Part shown: positions 8,496 through 16,047 of the stretch, piece after piece
How positions within the stretch are numbered: position 1 is the first letter of the stretch
Layout of the letters: each line of letters begins with the position of its first letter
DNA from: JAEUKQ01 sp044227605
Lineage (GTDB): Bacteria > Pseudomonadota > Alphaproteobacteria > JAEUKQ01
NCBI GenBank assembly: GCA_044227605.1
Contig: JBGAWJ010000015.1
Span: 1-21,502 of the forward strand
Length of the DNA stretch: 21,502 nucleotides
Reading direction: 5' to 3'
Made by a program: the position numbers and the translations under genes
The notes under the pieces: generated by a model
Told to the model about the DNA's origin: nothing
Seen by the model: the letters and a program-made list of their open reading frames with translations, nothing else
Databases searched by the model: none

Positions 8496-9283
8496 TTTTT
8501 CTTGGTCTTTATTTTGGTATTGATACCCAACTGATCCCGCAGCACCCGCCCGGGAATTTGTTCGGCTTCACCTTTCAGTAAATTCCCCAATTGAAAGGGG
8601 CCAAAAGACAAACGAAGCAGACGGCTGACTTCCCAGCCAAAAAATTCACATAAACGGCGGATTTCCCGGTTTTTGCCTTCCCGCAAGCTGATGGTCAGCC
8701 AGGCATTCTCCCCTTGTTGGCGGTCTAGGGTCACCTCTTCAGTCTGATACGGGATGCCGTCAATGGTCAACCCTTCTTGCAAACGCTGCAATGATCCTTG
8801 GTCAACCTGGCCATGAACGCGCACCCGGTAGCGCCGCAGCCATTGATTGGCTGGTAGCGTTAACTGGCGGACCAGTTCGCCATCATTGGTTAATAGCAAT
8901 AAGCCTTCCGAATTAAAATCTAGCCGCCCAACCGCGTTTAACCGCTGCAATTGACGAGGTAAATATTCATAAATGGTAGCCCTTCCCTCGGGATCATGCC
9001 GGGTGGTCAGGCAACCACGGGGTTTATGATACCGCCATAATTTCGTAGGTTCGATATCAGGGATAACTTGACCGTCAACCACAATGATCTGGTCAAGGGT
9101 AACGTTCAGGGCTGGACTAATAATAACTTTGCCGTCAACTTGAACCCGTTTTTGCTCAATATAACGTTCTGCCTCCCGTCTTGAACATAAGCCGGAGCGG
9201 GCAATAACTTTAGCCAGTCTTTGGCCTTTTGCATCAGGTGGTTGTTCGCCAAAATCCGCCGGTTCTTCGATTGGGTCTGTCAT
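8492..9283 (-). CDS. rluB: rRNA pseudouridine synthase, RluB/RluE/RluF (RsuA) family
   Basis: Isomerises a specific uridine to pseudouridine in ribosomal RNA. The N-terminal S4 RNA-binding domain is seen as RLAKVIARSGLCSRREAERY (about 22-41) and following residues to about 80. The catalytic domain carries the family motif GRLDFNSEGLLLLTNDG with Asp122 as the expected nucleophile, and the later KNREIRRLCEFFGWEVSRL segment is typical of RluB. It ends in a basic Lys-rich tail. The gene starts 12 bases after the upstream amidotransferase-like gene and overlaps rsmD by four bases, so the three form an operon. RluB is the likeliest member because of the linkage to rsmD, but the exact target base is inferred. 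Confidence 0.93.
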   Translation of the reverse strand: MTDPIEEPADFGEQPPDAKGQRLAKVIARSGLCSRREAERYIEQKRVQVDGKVIISPALNVTLDQIIVVDGQVIPDIEPTKLWRYHKPRGCLTTRHDPEGRATIYEYLPRQLQRLNAVGRLDFNSEGLLLLTNDGELVRQLTLPANQWLRRYRVRVHGQVDQGSLQRLQEGLTIDGIPYQTEEVTLDRQQGENAWLTISLREGKNREIRRLCEFFGWEVSRLLRLSFGPFQLGNLLKGEAEQIPGRVLRDQLGINTKIKTKKK

Positions 9284-9295
9284 GTCAACTATTTC

Positions 9296-10012
9296 TTAGG
9301 CTGCAGCGGCACTAGTGATCATGGCTTTGAAAATCCGCCGGTCACCCTCACTTATTTCATATTCGGGATGCCATTGCACCCCCAGGCAAAAGCGATAACG
9401 GGGGTCTTCAATGCCTTCAATCACCCCGTCGGGTGCGACAGCATTGACCACGACCGGTTTGGCAACAGTTTTGACTGCTTGATGATGGGCGCTGTTGACG
9501 GCTAATTTATCGGTTTGGCAAATCCGGTGCAACAAGGTATTAGCCTTAATCAAGACATCATGACCCGGCTCATTGCGAGGATTAGGCTGCTCATGTTTCA
9601 AAGTGGTTTTGATTTCATCGGGGATATGCTGGATCAGCGAACCGCCAAGTACCACATTTAATAATTGCTGACCCCCGCAAATACCAAGTACGGGCAGGTT
9701 ACGCTCTAACGCTCCTTTGATCATCCGGTATTCAAACAGCGTGCGCCGGTCTTTGGTGCGCACGGTGTCATGCCGAACGGTAGCCCCAAACAAAGCGGGG
9801 TCAACGTCAAAATTACCGCCAGTTACCAATAAGCCATTGAGGAAGCGGAAATATTCGTTCACTTGGTCAGGCTGATGGGGTAGGGTAACGGGTATACCGC
9901 CAGCTTTGGCAATCGCATCACAATAGTTTTGACGCACGGCGTACCAAGGCAGTTTTGACCAACCGCCGCCTTCTTCAGAATCAAGGGTTATGCCAATAAT
10001 CGGTTGAGCCAT
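9296..10012 (-). CDS. Class I glutamine amidotransferase-like hydrolase (peptidase C26, PuuD-like)
   Basis: Stand-alone class I glutamine amidotransferase fold related to gamma-glutamyl-GABA hydrolase PuuD. The nucleophile elbow LGICGGQQ holds Cys112, and the second half of the triad lies in GVQWHPEYE (His215, Glu217). The N-terminal PIIGITLDSE and GGNFDVDPALF segments are typical of this family. The usual relatives cut gamma-glutamyl bonds of glutamylated amines or amino acids; the substrate here is unknown and no putrescine-degradation genes are adjacent. It sits between tadA (divergent) and rluB, and shares an operon with rluB and rsmD (12-base gap). A possible SD (AGG) lies eight bases before the ATG. 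Confidence 0.9.
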   Translation of the reverse strand: MAQPIIGITLDSEEGGGWSKLPWYAVRQNYCDAIAKAGGIPVTLPHQPDQVNEYFRFLNGLLVTGGNFDVDPALFGATVRHDTVRTKDRRTLFEYRMIKGALERNLPVLGICGGQQLLNVVLGGSLIQHIPDEIKTTLKHEQPNPRNEPGHDVLIKANTLLHRICQTDKLAVNSAHHQAVKTVAKPVVVNAVAPDGVIEGIEDPRYRFCLGVQWHPEYEISEGDRRIFKAMITSAAAA

Positions 10013-10219
10013 TTGTACACCTAATTGTTTTTTGCGATGATGTTATATTTTTTTTCTTATCTGCTTTCAGCATAAAAGTAAACCAGGGGAATGACAAGGG
10101 TTTGTAATTGTTTAACGAAAATACCGCATGATCACACTTTCCTATTTTTACTTGCCAGGTTGGATAGGAAAACGAATGATAGGAATGTGGTTATCATCTT
10201 GATACAGATAAGGTCAAAT

Positions 10220-10669
10220 ATGGTTGGATTATTATCTTCCCCCTTTATGGAAATTGCCTTAGAGGAAGCGGCCGCGGCGGCATTGCGCGGAGAAGTGCCG
10301 GTGGGGGCGGTATTGGTCGATTATCAAAACCAGCAAATTTTAGCCAAAGCGGGCAATCGGGTTGAGGAATTATGCGATCCTACCGCCCATGCCGAAATGC
10401 TGGTGATTCGCGAAGTTAATCGTAAGATACTGGCCCATGCGGATTTATATGTAACCTTAGAGCCTTGCCCCATGTGTGCAACCGCCATCAGTTTTGCACG
10501 CATCCGCCGCCTCTATTTTGGGGCGGAGGATCCTAAGGGTGGGGGGGTTGAGCATGGCTGCCGGGTTTTTACTCAACCCACCTGTCACCATCGCCCTGAG
10601 ATTTACGGGGGCATTTCAGGCGATAGGTCCACCCAGCTGCTGCGCCAGTTTTTTCAGGCCAGGCGATAA
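10220..10669 (+). CDS. tadA: tRNA-specific adenosine deaminase TadA
   Basis: Zinc deaminase that converts adenosine to inosine at the wobble position (A34) of tRNA-Arg(ACG). Zinc ligands and the catalytic glutamate are present: TAHAEM (His57, Glu59) and PCPMCA (Cys83, Cys86). The ATG at 10220 is preferred: AAGG lies upstream, and the resulting 149-residue protein begins directly at the first conserved helix (MEIALEEA). The 43 extra residues gained from an ATG at 10091 look unlike the family. The gene is divergent from the amidotransferase-rluB-rsmD operon, across about 200 bases that presumably hold both promoters; I see no clear -35/-10 pair there. Confidence 0.95.
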   Translation: MVGLLSSPFMEIALEEAAAAALRGEVPVGAVLVDYQNQQILAKAGNRVEELCDPTAHAEMLVIREVNRKILAHADLYVTLEPCPMCATAISFARIRRLYFGAEDPKGGGVEHGCRVFTQPTCHHRPEIYGGISGDRSTQLLRQFFQARR

Positions 10670-10724
10670 ACACAAATGGTCTAATGCTTGGTCAGTGCTA
10701 TATATTTTATAGGGGCAAGATCCT

Positions 10725-11198
10725 TTATAAGGGTTTTCTCCTGGCTTTCGGTTTCCAGATAGCTACGACCATCGAAACAATACTCAGCATCACATTAATC
10801 CCCCCAAAAATTGCTTCTTGTTGGTAAGCCGCCTGATATTCCGGTAGTAAAAACCCGGTTTCTTGTGATAATTTTGCCAACCGCAATGCTTCTTCAATGG
10901 CGGGCAAGACCAAGAATTTACTATTCAAAAGGATAATCAGCATTAAGAACTGTTTGATAGTAAGCCAACGATGTTTAAAAAAACCATAATATTTTGTGGT
11001 CATAATCAGGCCGCTTAGCACAACCAACCCCAGGCCGGGAATAGTTAAGAAAAGGGTGCCGGTGCGGATTATTTGCCTGGAAAATACTAGGTTTTCCAGG
11101 CTGCTGTGGCTGGTTAACCCGGATATCAAGATATAAAGAAAAATACTTCCTAAAAATAGAATCAGGCCTAGATAATGGAATAATTTCAGGGATTTCAT
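10725..11198 (-). CDS. DUF2269-like integral membrane protein
   Basis: Small inner-membrane protein, about 157 residues, with four hydrophobic segments: after the N-terminal KSLKLFHYLGLILFLG, around TGTLFLTIPGLGLVVLSGLI, around FLMLIILLNSKFLVLPA and near the C terminus (INVMLSIVSMVVAIWKP). It resembles the DUF2269 family of predicted membrane proteins of unknown function. The ATG at 11196-11198 follows an AAAGGAAG ribosome-binding sequence; a start at 11243 would place the initiation codon inside the repeated regulatory motif. It lies directly downstream of the MarR gene and is probably controlled by it. Role unknown; family assignment is from pattern only. Confidence 0.75.
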   Translation of the reverse strand: MKSLKLFHYLGLILFLGSIFLYILISGLTSHSSLENLVFSRQIIRTGTLFLTIPGLGLVVLSGLIMTTKYYGFFKHRWLTIKQFLMLIILLNSKFLVLPAIEEALRLAKLSQETGFLLPEYQAAYQQEAIFGGINVMLSIVSMVVAIWKPKARRKPL

Positions 11199-11230
11199 TA
11201 TTTCATGCTTCCTTTCATGAGTTGTTAAAT

Positions 11231-11245
11231 ATATAGTTTGCATAC
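11231..11245 (-). promoter_or_regulatory. Candidate MarR operator, copy 1 (upstream of the DUF2269-like gene)
   Basis: On the minus strand this reads GTATGCAAACTATAT, an exact 15-base copy of the sequence upstream of the MarR gene (11694-11708). It ends 32 bases before the chosen start of the membrane-protein gene and contains a TATA-rich stretch usable as a -10 box. With neighbouring bases it forms an imperfect dyad (GTTTGCATACGAAC on the plus strand, 10 of 14 positions symmetric). Confidence 0.55.
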
Positions 11246-11264
11246 GAACAAAATAGATATGGGG

Positions 11265-11690
11265 TTATTCGGCCAAATTGTTCCAGAGCATTTTCAAATA
11301 AGTTTTGAGCCGTTCTACATCATTTTTATCAAACCCCTTAGTCGCTAATTGATTAACCGCGATGGCGTGGGGTGGTAATTCATTCCGTAACCTTGATCCT
11401 TCAAATGTTAGATACACCCTAATTGACCGCCGGTCCATTAAATCACGTACCTTAGTCACCAAGGTCTTTTTTTCTAATCGATCAATAATACCAGTCATCG
11501 TGGCTTTATCAAAATAAAGGTTTTTGCCAATGGCAATAAGAGGCTGGCCATTTTTTTCCCAAAGCTGGGTTAAAATGGCCCATTGGGGTGCTGTTAGATC
11601 ATAAGCAGCGAGCTTATGGTCAAGGGCACGCTTCATGGTAAAGGCTGCCCGGTTAATTAAAAATCCGATACTGTCATCTAGTTTTATCAT
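11265..11690 (-). CDS. MarR family transcriptional regulator
   Basis: Winged helix-turn-helix regulator of 141 residues, full length for the family. The DNA-binding core runs from LTAPQWAILTQLWEKNG (about 32-48) through the recognition helix region DKATMTGIIDRLEKKTLV (about 61-78) to the wing with the conserved DRRSIRVYLT (about 86-95). MarR proteins are dimeric repressors released by small ligands or oxidation; the ligand here is unknown. No convincing SD precedes the ATG at 11688-11690. The 15-base motif shared with the downstream membrane-protein gene lies 3-18 bases upstream, which suggests autoregulation. Confidence 0.92.
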   Translation of the reverse strand: MIKLDDSIGFLINRAAFTMKRALDHKLAAYDLTAPQWAILTQLWEKNGQPLIAIGKNLYFDKATMTGIIDRLEKKTLVTKVRDLMDRRSIRVYLTFEGSRLRNELPPHAIAVNQLATKGFDKNDVERLKTYLKMLWNNLAE

Positions 11691-11693
11691 ATG

Positions 11694-11725
11694 ATATAGT
11701 TTGCATACATATTATTATTTGTCAA
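11694..11725 (-). promoter_or_regulatory. Promoter/operator region of the marR-like gene, copy 2 of the 15-base motif
   Basis: A perfect TTGACA (minus strand, 11725-11720) is followed 11 bases later by GTATGCAAACTATAT (11708-11694), identical to the copy at 11231-11245. The -10 box is not clear: candidates within the motif lie 18 to 20 bases from the -35 box. A repressor bound to the motif would cover the -10 region and the start codon's upstream side. Confidence 0.5.
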
Positions 11726-11793
11726 GGCGCAATCTGCTTACACCTAAGACAAGAAGTTATTATCCGCCTGAATTGAATATTAAAGGTAGAATA

Positions 11794-14016
11794 TTAGTAG
11801 GTATCTTGTGGTTCTGACCTAGGCCGATCAAAAGCCTTTAAGTTTTCAGAATCCCCCACCATCCATAGCAAATCGTTGGCTTGCAAGATTGTGGTTGGGT
11901 CGGGGTTCAAAATACGCCTACCTACCCGTTCAATGCCTACAACCAACCCATGGGCTTGTTCCCGCAATTGAGAATCACGGATGCTTTTACCAATTGCCGG
12001 ATGATCCGCTGGCAAAAATATTCCCTTTAAGGAAAAATTGTCCAATAAATCCACAGGTTCTATTGGTTCTTCAGTGCTTTCAACCAGTTTACTGAATTGG
12101 TCGATTTGCTCATCGGTTCCCAAAACGATCAGTTTATCCAGCGGTAAAATCCGTTCCTCCCCGCGTGGGGCAATGATAGTGCGGGCGCCGCGGTAAATCG
12201 CCACAATATTCACCCCAAATTTTTGCCGCAGTTGGTTTTGGGTTAGGGTTTTGCCTAATAAGGGTGAGTGGGAGCTTGCCTCCATTTCTACAAAATGACT
12301 GTCCCACGGCGATAATTCTTCATATTTCCGTTGCCGCCCATCTTCTTTACGGATGTTACCAACCAGTCGTTGCTCAAACCATTGATATAATCTTCCCAAA
12401 TGTCGGTAAGCAAAAGAAAATAAAGCTAAAAAGACAACCGCCAAGACTCCAAACACCACCCAGTGGCGGAAATAAGCAACGGTGAGGATTAAAACTTCTG
12501 CAATTGTTAATAACCATAAAAGGGTGATGGAAAAAGTGGAAAACATTATTTCTTGGCGTGTGGTACCCCGTGAAGAAAATAACATGCCCCAAAGGAAAGG
12601 TGAGGAGAGCAGCATGGCAATCAACCAAGCAGCTGTTAATCCCAACCATTTTTCTTCAAAAAGTGTCGCGATAGGGGCCAACAGCAATTTATTAACCAAG
12701 GTAAAAATAATTGCTACGATTAAGCCATTAACCAATAACCGCACCGTGGTTTTACGGAACAATGATTGTTGTTTGGATTGCGATAAGGTGCGAAAAACCC
12801 AGGCCGAATAACTGTTAAGGAAATATTTTACCCGGTTCGATAGCAAGCCATCTATTTTCTGCGCTAAATATCCCGACAAACGGATGGAATAGGGGGTGGT
12901 AAAAGTGGTAATCCCTGAAACGGCCACAATAATGGCATATAGGGAGGGGCTGGTGACATTTAAGGTCAATCCTAATCCGATAATGATAAACGAAAATTCA
13001 CCCACCTGAGACATGCTGAACCCCAAACGCAGCGATGTATTTAAACTTTGTCCAGTCAAAAGGGCGCCGGTTGCGGTAAGTAATAATTTACCTAAGGTAA
13101 CTAATAAAGTGATCACCAAGACTGCCGACCAATGCTCCCACAACACGTTTGGATCCAACATCATGCCCACCGAAATGAAGAAAACGGCGGCAAACATGTC
13201 TTTGATGGGGGTAATAATATGGTCAATCCGCTGCACCAATCTGGTTTCCGATAGGATAGATCCCATAATAAAAGCCCCTAAGGCAGTCGAATAATGGAAG
13301 TAATCTGCAACCCACACCAAAAGTAAGCAAAGACCTATGGAAACAACCGTTAAAGTCTCTTGGGTGGCGTATCCGGTAATCCGCCGCATCAAGGTGGGGA
13401 TCAGGAAATAGCCGATAATAAACCACGCCCCAACCACTAAGATCAATTGCAAAGCTGACCAGGTGATTTCTAGGGAGAAAATACTGTCAGTTTTGACAAC
13501 GGTGGATAAAAATACCAATAAAAGGATGGCTAATAAATCTTCAACCACCAACACCCCAAAAACTAATTCCGCAAATCGTTTTTTCATCAAGCCAAGATCA
13601 CTCATGGCTTTGATGATGATGGTGGTTGACGAAATGGCCACTGCCGCCCCTAAAAATAAAGAATCATAAAATGTCCAGTTCATCAGGCGACCTACGCCGA
13701 AGCCTAGCGCACAAACGGCTAAGACTTCAAATAACCCCGTCAATCCGGCGGAAAAACCCACCCGCGCCAGCTTTTGAAAACTGAAATGCAATCCTAAAGA
13801 AAACATCAAAAAGATGACGCCCAAATCAGAAAGGATTTTAATGTTGGGCAGGTCAATGATTAAGGAATGGGACAGGGTATAGGGGCCGATAATGATACCG
13901 GCAACCAAATATCCTAAGACCAGTGGTTGGCGGATTTTCTGGAAAAGCAGCGTGGTAATACCTGCCACACCTAACATGACCGCTAAATCCCTGATCAATG
14001 GCGCTAAATCATGCAT
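11794..14016 (-). CDS. CPA2 family cation/proton antiporter (Kef-like) with two RCK_C domains
   Basis: Inner-membrane monovalent cation/H+ antiporter or K+ efflux system. From the ATG at 14014-14016 (AGGA seven bases upstream) the protein has 740 residues. Residues about 5-395 form the Na_H_Exchanger domain, with QPLVLGYLVAGIIIGP, the conserved LVVEDLLA (Asp160) and MSQVGEFSFIIIGL. A second hydrophobic block (about 423-545) has roughly four more membrane segments. Two cytoplasmic RCK_C (TrkA-C) domains follow (about 575-645 and 662-730). There is no RCK_N Rossmann domain as in E. coli KefB/KefC, so NAD-type gating is not expected. A longer start at 14106 adds 30 residues that look unrelated to the family. 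Transported ion (K+ or Na+) is uncertain. Confidence 0.92.
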   Translation of the reverse strand: MHDLAPLIRDLAVMLGVAGITTLLFQKIRQPLVLGYLVAGIIIGPYTLSHSLIIDLPNIKILSDLGVIFLMFSLGLHFSFQKLARVGFSAGLTGLFEVLAVCALGFGVGRLMNWTFYDSLFLGAAVAISSTTIIIKAMSDLGLMKKRFAELVFGVLVVEDLLAILLLVFLSTVVKTDSIFSLEITWSALQLILVVGAWFIIGYFLIPTLMRRITGYATQETLTVVSIGLCLLLVWVADYFHYSTALGAFIMGSILSETRLVQRIDHIITPIKDMFAAVFFISVGMMLDPNVLWEHWSAVLVITLLVTLGKLLLTATGALLTGQSLNTSLRLGFSMSQVGEFSFIIIGLGLTLNVTSPSLYAIIVAVSGITTFTTPYSIRLSGYLAQKIDGLLSNRVKYFLNSYSAWVFRTLSQSKQQSLFRKTTVRLLVNGLIVAIIFTLVNKLLLAPIATLFEEKWLGLTAAWLIAMLLSSPFLWGMLFSSRGTTRQEIMFSTFSITLLWLLTIAEVLILTVAYFRHWVVFGVLAVVFLALFSFAYRHLGRLYQWFEQRLVGNIRKEDGRQRKYEELSPWDSHFVEMEASSHSPLLGKTLTQNQLRQKFGVNIVAIYRGARTIIAPRGEERILPLDKLIVLGTDEQIDQFSKLVESTEEPIEPVDLLDNFSLKGIFLPADHPAIGKSIRDSQLREQAHGLVVGIERVGRRILNPDPTTILQANDLLWMVGDSENLKAFDRPRSEPQDTY

Positions 14017-14315
14017 GGTATTTTCCTGGAAATCAGCTGATATTCGCATAGCGGGCGAAAAAAGCATTCTGATTGTCTTCCTATCATCCAATCTTTGGGG
14101 ATGCAATATTTTATTGGGTTCTCAAGAAATATTTTTGATTATCCCCGACGTTATTTGGGATGCAGGCGAAGCAAGCAGATAACCTAAAGGCAGTGTTGCC
14201 AGGTGCGTGCCGGGTGAAGGCTACGTGCATTCAAAAATTTTTTAAAATTTCATCATAAAAAAGGGGCAAACAAGAATTTCTCTGTGCCCCTTTTAACGGA
14301 TTGGAACAATTTTAA
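14017..14315. other. Intergenic region upstream of the antiporter gene
   Basis: About 300 bases between the antiporter start and the end of the lysine dehydrogenase-like gene. It holds the antiporter's ribosome-binding site and, at the far end, the terminator of the dehydrogenase gene. An open plus-strand frame extends into it from within the antiporter gene, but it is unlike known proteins and is taken as chance. I see no convincing promoter. Confidence 0.5.
14257..14294 (-). terminator. Rho-independent terminator of the lysine dehydrogenase-like gene
   Basis: On the minus strand, AAAAGGGGC (14294-14286) pairs with GCCCCTTTT (14267-14259) around an 18-base loop, and the T run continues to 14257. 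It lies 22 bases after the stop codon of the gene ending at 14316, which is the expected position for its terminator. Confidence 0.85.
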
Positions 14316-15389
14316 TTAACCAGCGTAATGCTTACCAAATCGGTTGGCCAAGAAATCATCCAAATTGGCATCTTCCTGCCTAACAAAACCCTTAGCTGGC
14401 AGGTTGCCCAAGCGGTGCATGTCAATCATGGCGCAGGCGCCAGCAGCAGTGGTGATTTGAATAGCACTCATCCATTTGCCGTTGATCTCTTTAGCATAGA
14501 TTTTGCGGCTATAGGTTTCTTGCCAAAATTTTCCGCCCTTTTCGCCCGTGACGTTAACAAACACCAACACCACATCTTGTCCCGTACCGGGAATGGCATT
14601 TTCCAAAATGTTTTTCACCACCTCACGCCGTTCTTGCAGGCGTAAATCCTGAAGTAAAAACTGCATCAGGTTTTGGTGGCCAGGATAGCGGACGGTTTTA
14701 TAGTTTAGGAATTGTACGCGGCCAGCCAGCGTATCACATAAAGTGCCCAGTCCGCCGGAGGTATTGAAAGCCTCATATTCCACGCCGTCAAGGGAGAAAT
14801 GTTCCAGGCCTTCCAAGGGCGTTAGTTCAACTTTTTTGCCATTTTCAATGGCTTCACACAAATTGCAATATTCATTGATCAGACCGTCCGTACTCCAGGT
14901 TAAGGTATATTTCAAACGGTTGACTGGAAATTGTGGTAAGGCCCCGACGCGCATGGACACTTGGTGTAATTTATCAAAATTCTTCGCCAAATGGTGGGCG
15001 GCAATACCTATAAATCCAGGGGCTAGACCGCATTGTGGTACTAGGGCAGTTTTTGCCTTCTCTGCCAATTGTTTGACGGTACGGGTGGAAGTGACATCCT
15101 CGGTCAAATCAAAATAATGGGCGCCAGCTTGGGTTGCTGCACGGGCGACCAGCGGATTAAGGGCATAGGGCAGGGCGCTCAGCACCGCCTGCATGCCTTG
15201 CATGGCTTGCAATAATTGTTTTTCATTGGCCACATCTGCCTCAATTTTACGGATGGCCGGATTTTTGATATGGGTCATAAAATCCTTACTACGGTCAGCA
15301 ACCGCCACTTTATATTCGCCGCTAGCATTTAACATTTCTGCAATAGCGCTGCCAATTTTACCGCCGCCAACCACCAATACCTGATACAT
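14316..15389 (-). CDS. Saccharopine dehydrogenase family protein, probably L-lysine 6-dehydrogenase-like
   Basis: NAD(P)-dependent oxidoreductase of 357 residues. The nucleotide-binding loop VLVVGGGKIGSA opens the protein (residues 4-15). Conserved family features are CGLAPGFIGIAA, STDGLINEY and EAFNTSGGLGTL. From memory, these segments and the YKTVRYPGH block match lysine 6-dehydrogenase (EC 1.4.1.18) better than true saccharopine dehydrogenases, which suggests oxidative deamination of lysine at the epsilon position. The ATG at 15387-15389 follows AGGAGG at six bases; an in-frame GTG at 15395 would fall within the spacer. The gene is divergent from an Lrp/AsnC regulator, fitting amino-acid catabolism under that regulator. 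Substrate is inferred; family is secure. Confidence 0.87.
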   Translation of the reverse strand: MYQVLVVGGGKIGSAIAEMLNASGEYKVAVADRSKDFMTHIKNPAIRKIEADVANEKQLLQAMQGMQAVLSALPYALNPLVARAATQAGAHYFDLTEDVTSTRTVKQLAEKAKTALVPQCGLAPGFIGIAAHHLAKNFDKLHQVSMRVGALPQFPVNRLKYTLTWSTDGLINEYCNLCEAIENGKKVELTPLEGLEHFSLDGVEYEAFNTSGGLGTLCDTLAGRVQFLNYKTVRYPGHQNLMQFLLQDLRLQERREVVKNILENAIPGTGQDVVLVFVNVTGEKGGKFWQETYSRKIYAKEINGKWMSAIQITTAAGACAMIDMHRLGNLPAKGFVRQEDANLDDFLANRFGKHYAG

Positions 15390-15437
15390 ATGCACCCTCC
15401 TGAGCCTAAAAAACCTTGTTGAATGAATAATGATATG

Positions 15438-15465
15438 CTATCCCTGTCAGCTGGACAGAAGATAG
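15438..15465. promoter_or_regulatory. Dyad between the lysine dehydrogenase-like gene and lrp: candidate Lrp operator
   Basis: Inner arms CTGTC (15444-15448) and GACAG (15454-15458) surround AGCTG. Outer arms CTATC (15438-15442) and GATAG (15461-15465) continue the symmetry after one and two unpaired bases. The dyad lies in the 152-base divergent intergenic region, 49 bases from the dehydrogenase start and 77 from the regulator start, where a shared operator would be expected. Its centre is not AT-rich as in E. coli Lrp sites. Confidence 0.45.
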
Positions 15466-15541
15466 CTGGCGTAATGATAGATTTACTTATAAAACAAGAC
15501 AAATGACTTTAAATAATTTCGAAATGACGGAATAAACAGAA

Positions 15542-16018
15542 ATGTCCTTAAAACAAAATCCTAATCAGACGGATGAACATCTGATAAGCTTATTAACGGC
15601 AAATGCCCGGGTGTCAGCTGCCTTATTGGCGAGGAAGGTTGGTTTATCACGCAGTGCCGTCCAGCAGCGGCTTCGGCGGTTGGAGCAGCAGGGAATTATT
15701 GAGGGATACAGCGTGATGCTGAAAACCATCCCATCGCATCCGCAAAGATGGCGGGCGATGGTGATGGTGGTGTTGGAATCACGGCAGCAGGAACGGGTAA
15801 TTGAAAGTCTGCGCGGCATGGCCGAGGTGCTGGTGGCCCATACGGTCAGCGGTGAATATGATTTAATGGTTGAAATCGCTGCTACTGATGCCGAGGATTT
15901 GGATCAGTTATTAAGTAAAATCGGGCGGTTGCCAGGGGTTGGCCGCACGACTTCATTTATTTTGCTTAGCCGCAAAATCAGCCGCGGTGATCGGCAATCA
16001 AAAGAATCCAACGTCTGA
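15542..16018 (+). CDS. Lrp/AsnC family transcriptional regulator
   Basis: DNA-binding regulator of 158 residues, normal family length. Residues about 10-60 form the AsnC-type helix-turn-helix (HLISLLTANARVSAALLA, then VGLSRSAVQQRLRRLEQQG). Residues about 72-150 are the RAM ligand-binding and oligomerisation domain (VSGEYDLMVEIAATDAEDLD). Such regulators respond to amino acids and usually control the adjacent gene; here that is the divergent lysine dehydrogenase-like gene, so lysine or a product of its breakdown is the likely ligand (inference). Confidence 0.93.
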   Translation: MSLKQNPNQTDEHLISLLTANARVSAALLARKVGLSRSAVQQRLRRLEQQGIIEGYSVMLKTIPSHPQRWRAMVMVVLESRQQERVIESLRGMAEVLVAHTVSGEYDLMVEIAATDAEDLDQLLSKIGRLPGVGRTTSFILLSRKISRGDRQSKESNV

Positions 16019-16047
16019 TTTCCGCGGGTCAAAATTTTATACATTCT

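Noticed and set aside
10091..10219. Longer start of tadA adding 43 residues
   Set aside because: The added stretch does not resemble the deaminase family and the ATG at 10220 has a nearby AAGG and gives the normal length.
12374..12811. Open frames on both strands within the antiporter gene
   Set aside because: They are shadows of the coding sequence for the extra membrane block; the products are low-complexity with no recognisable motif.
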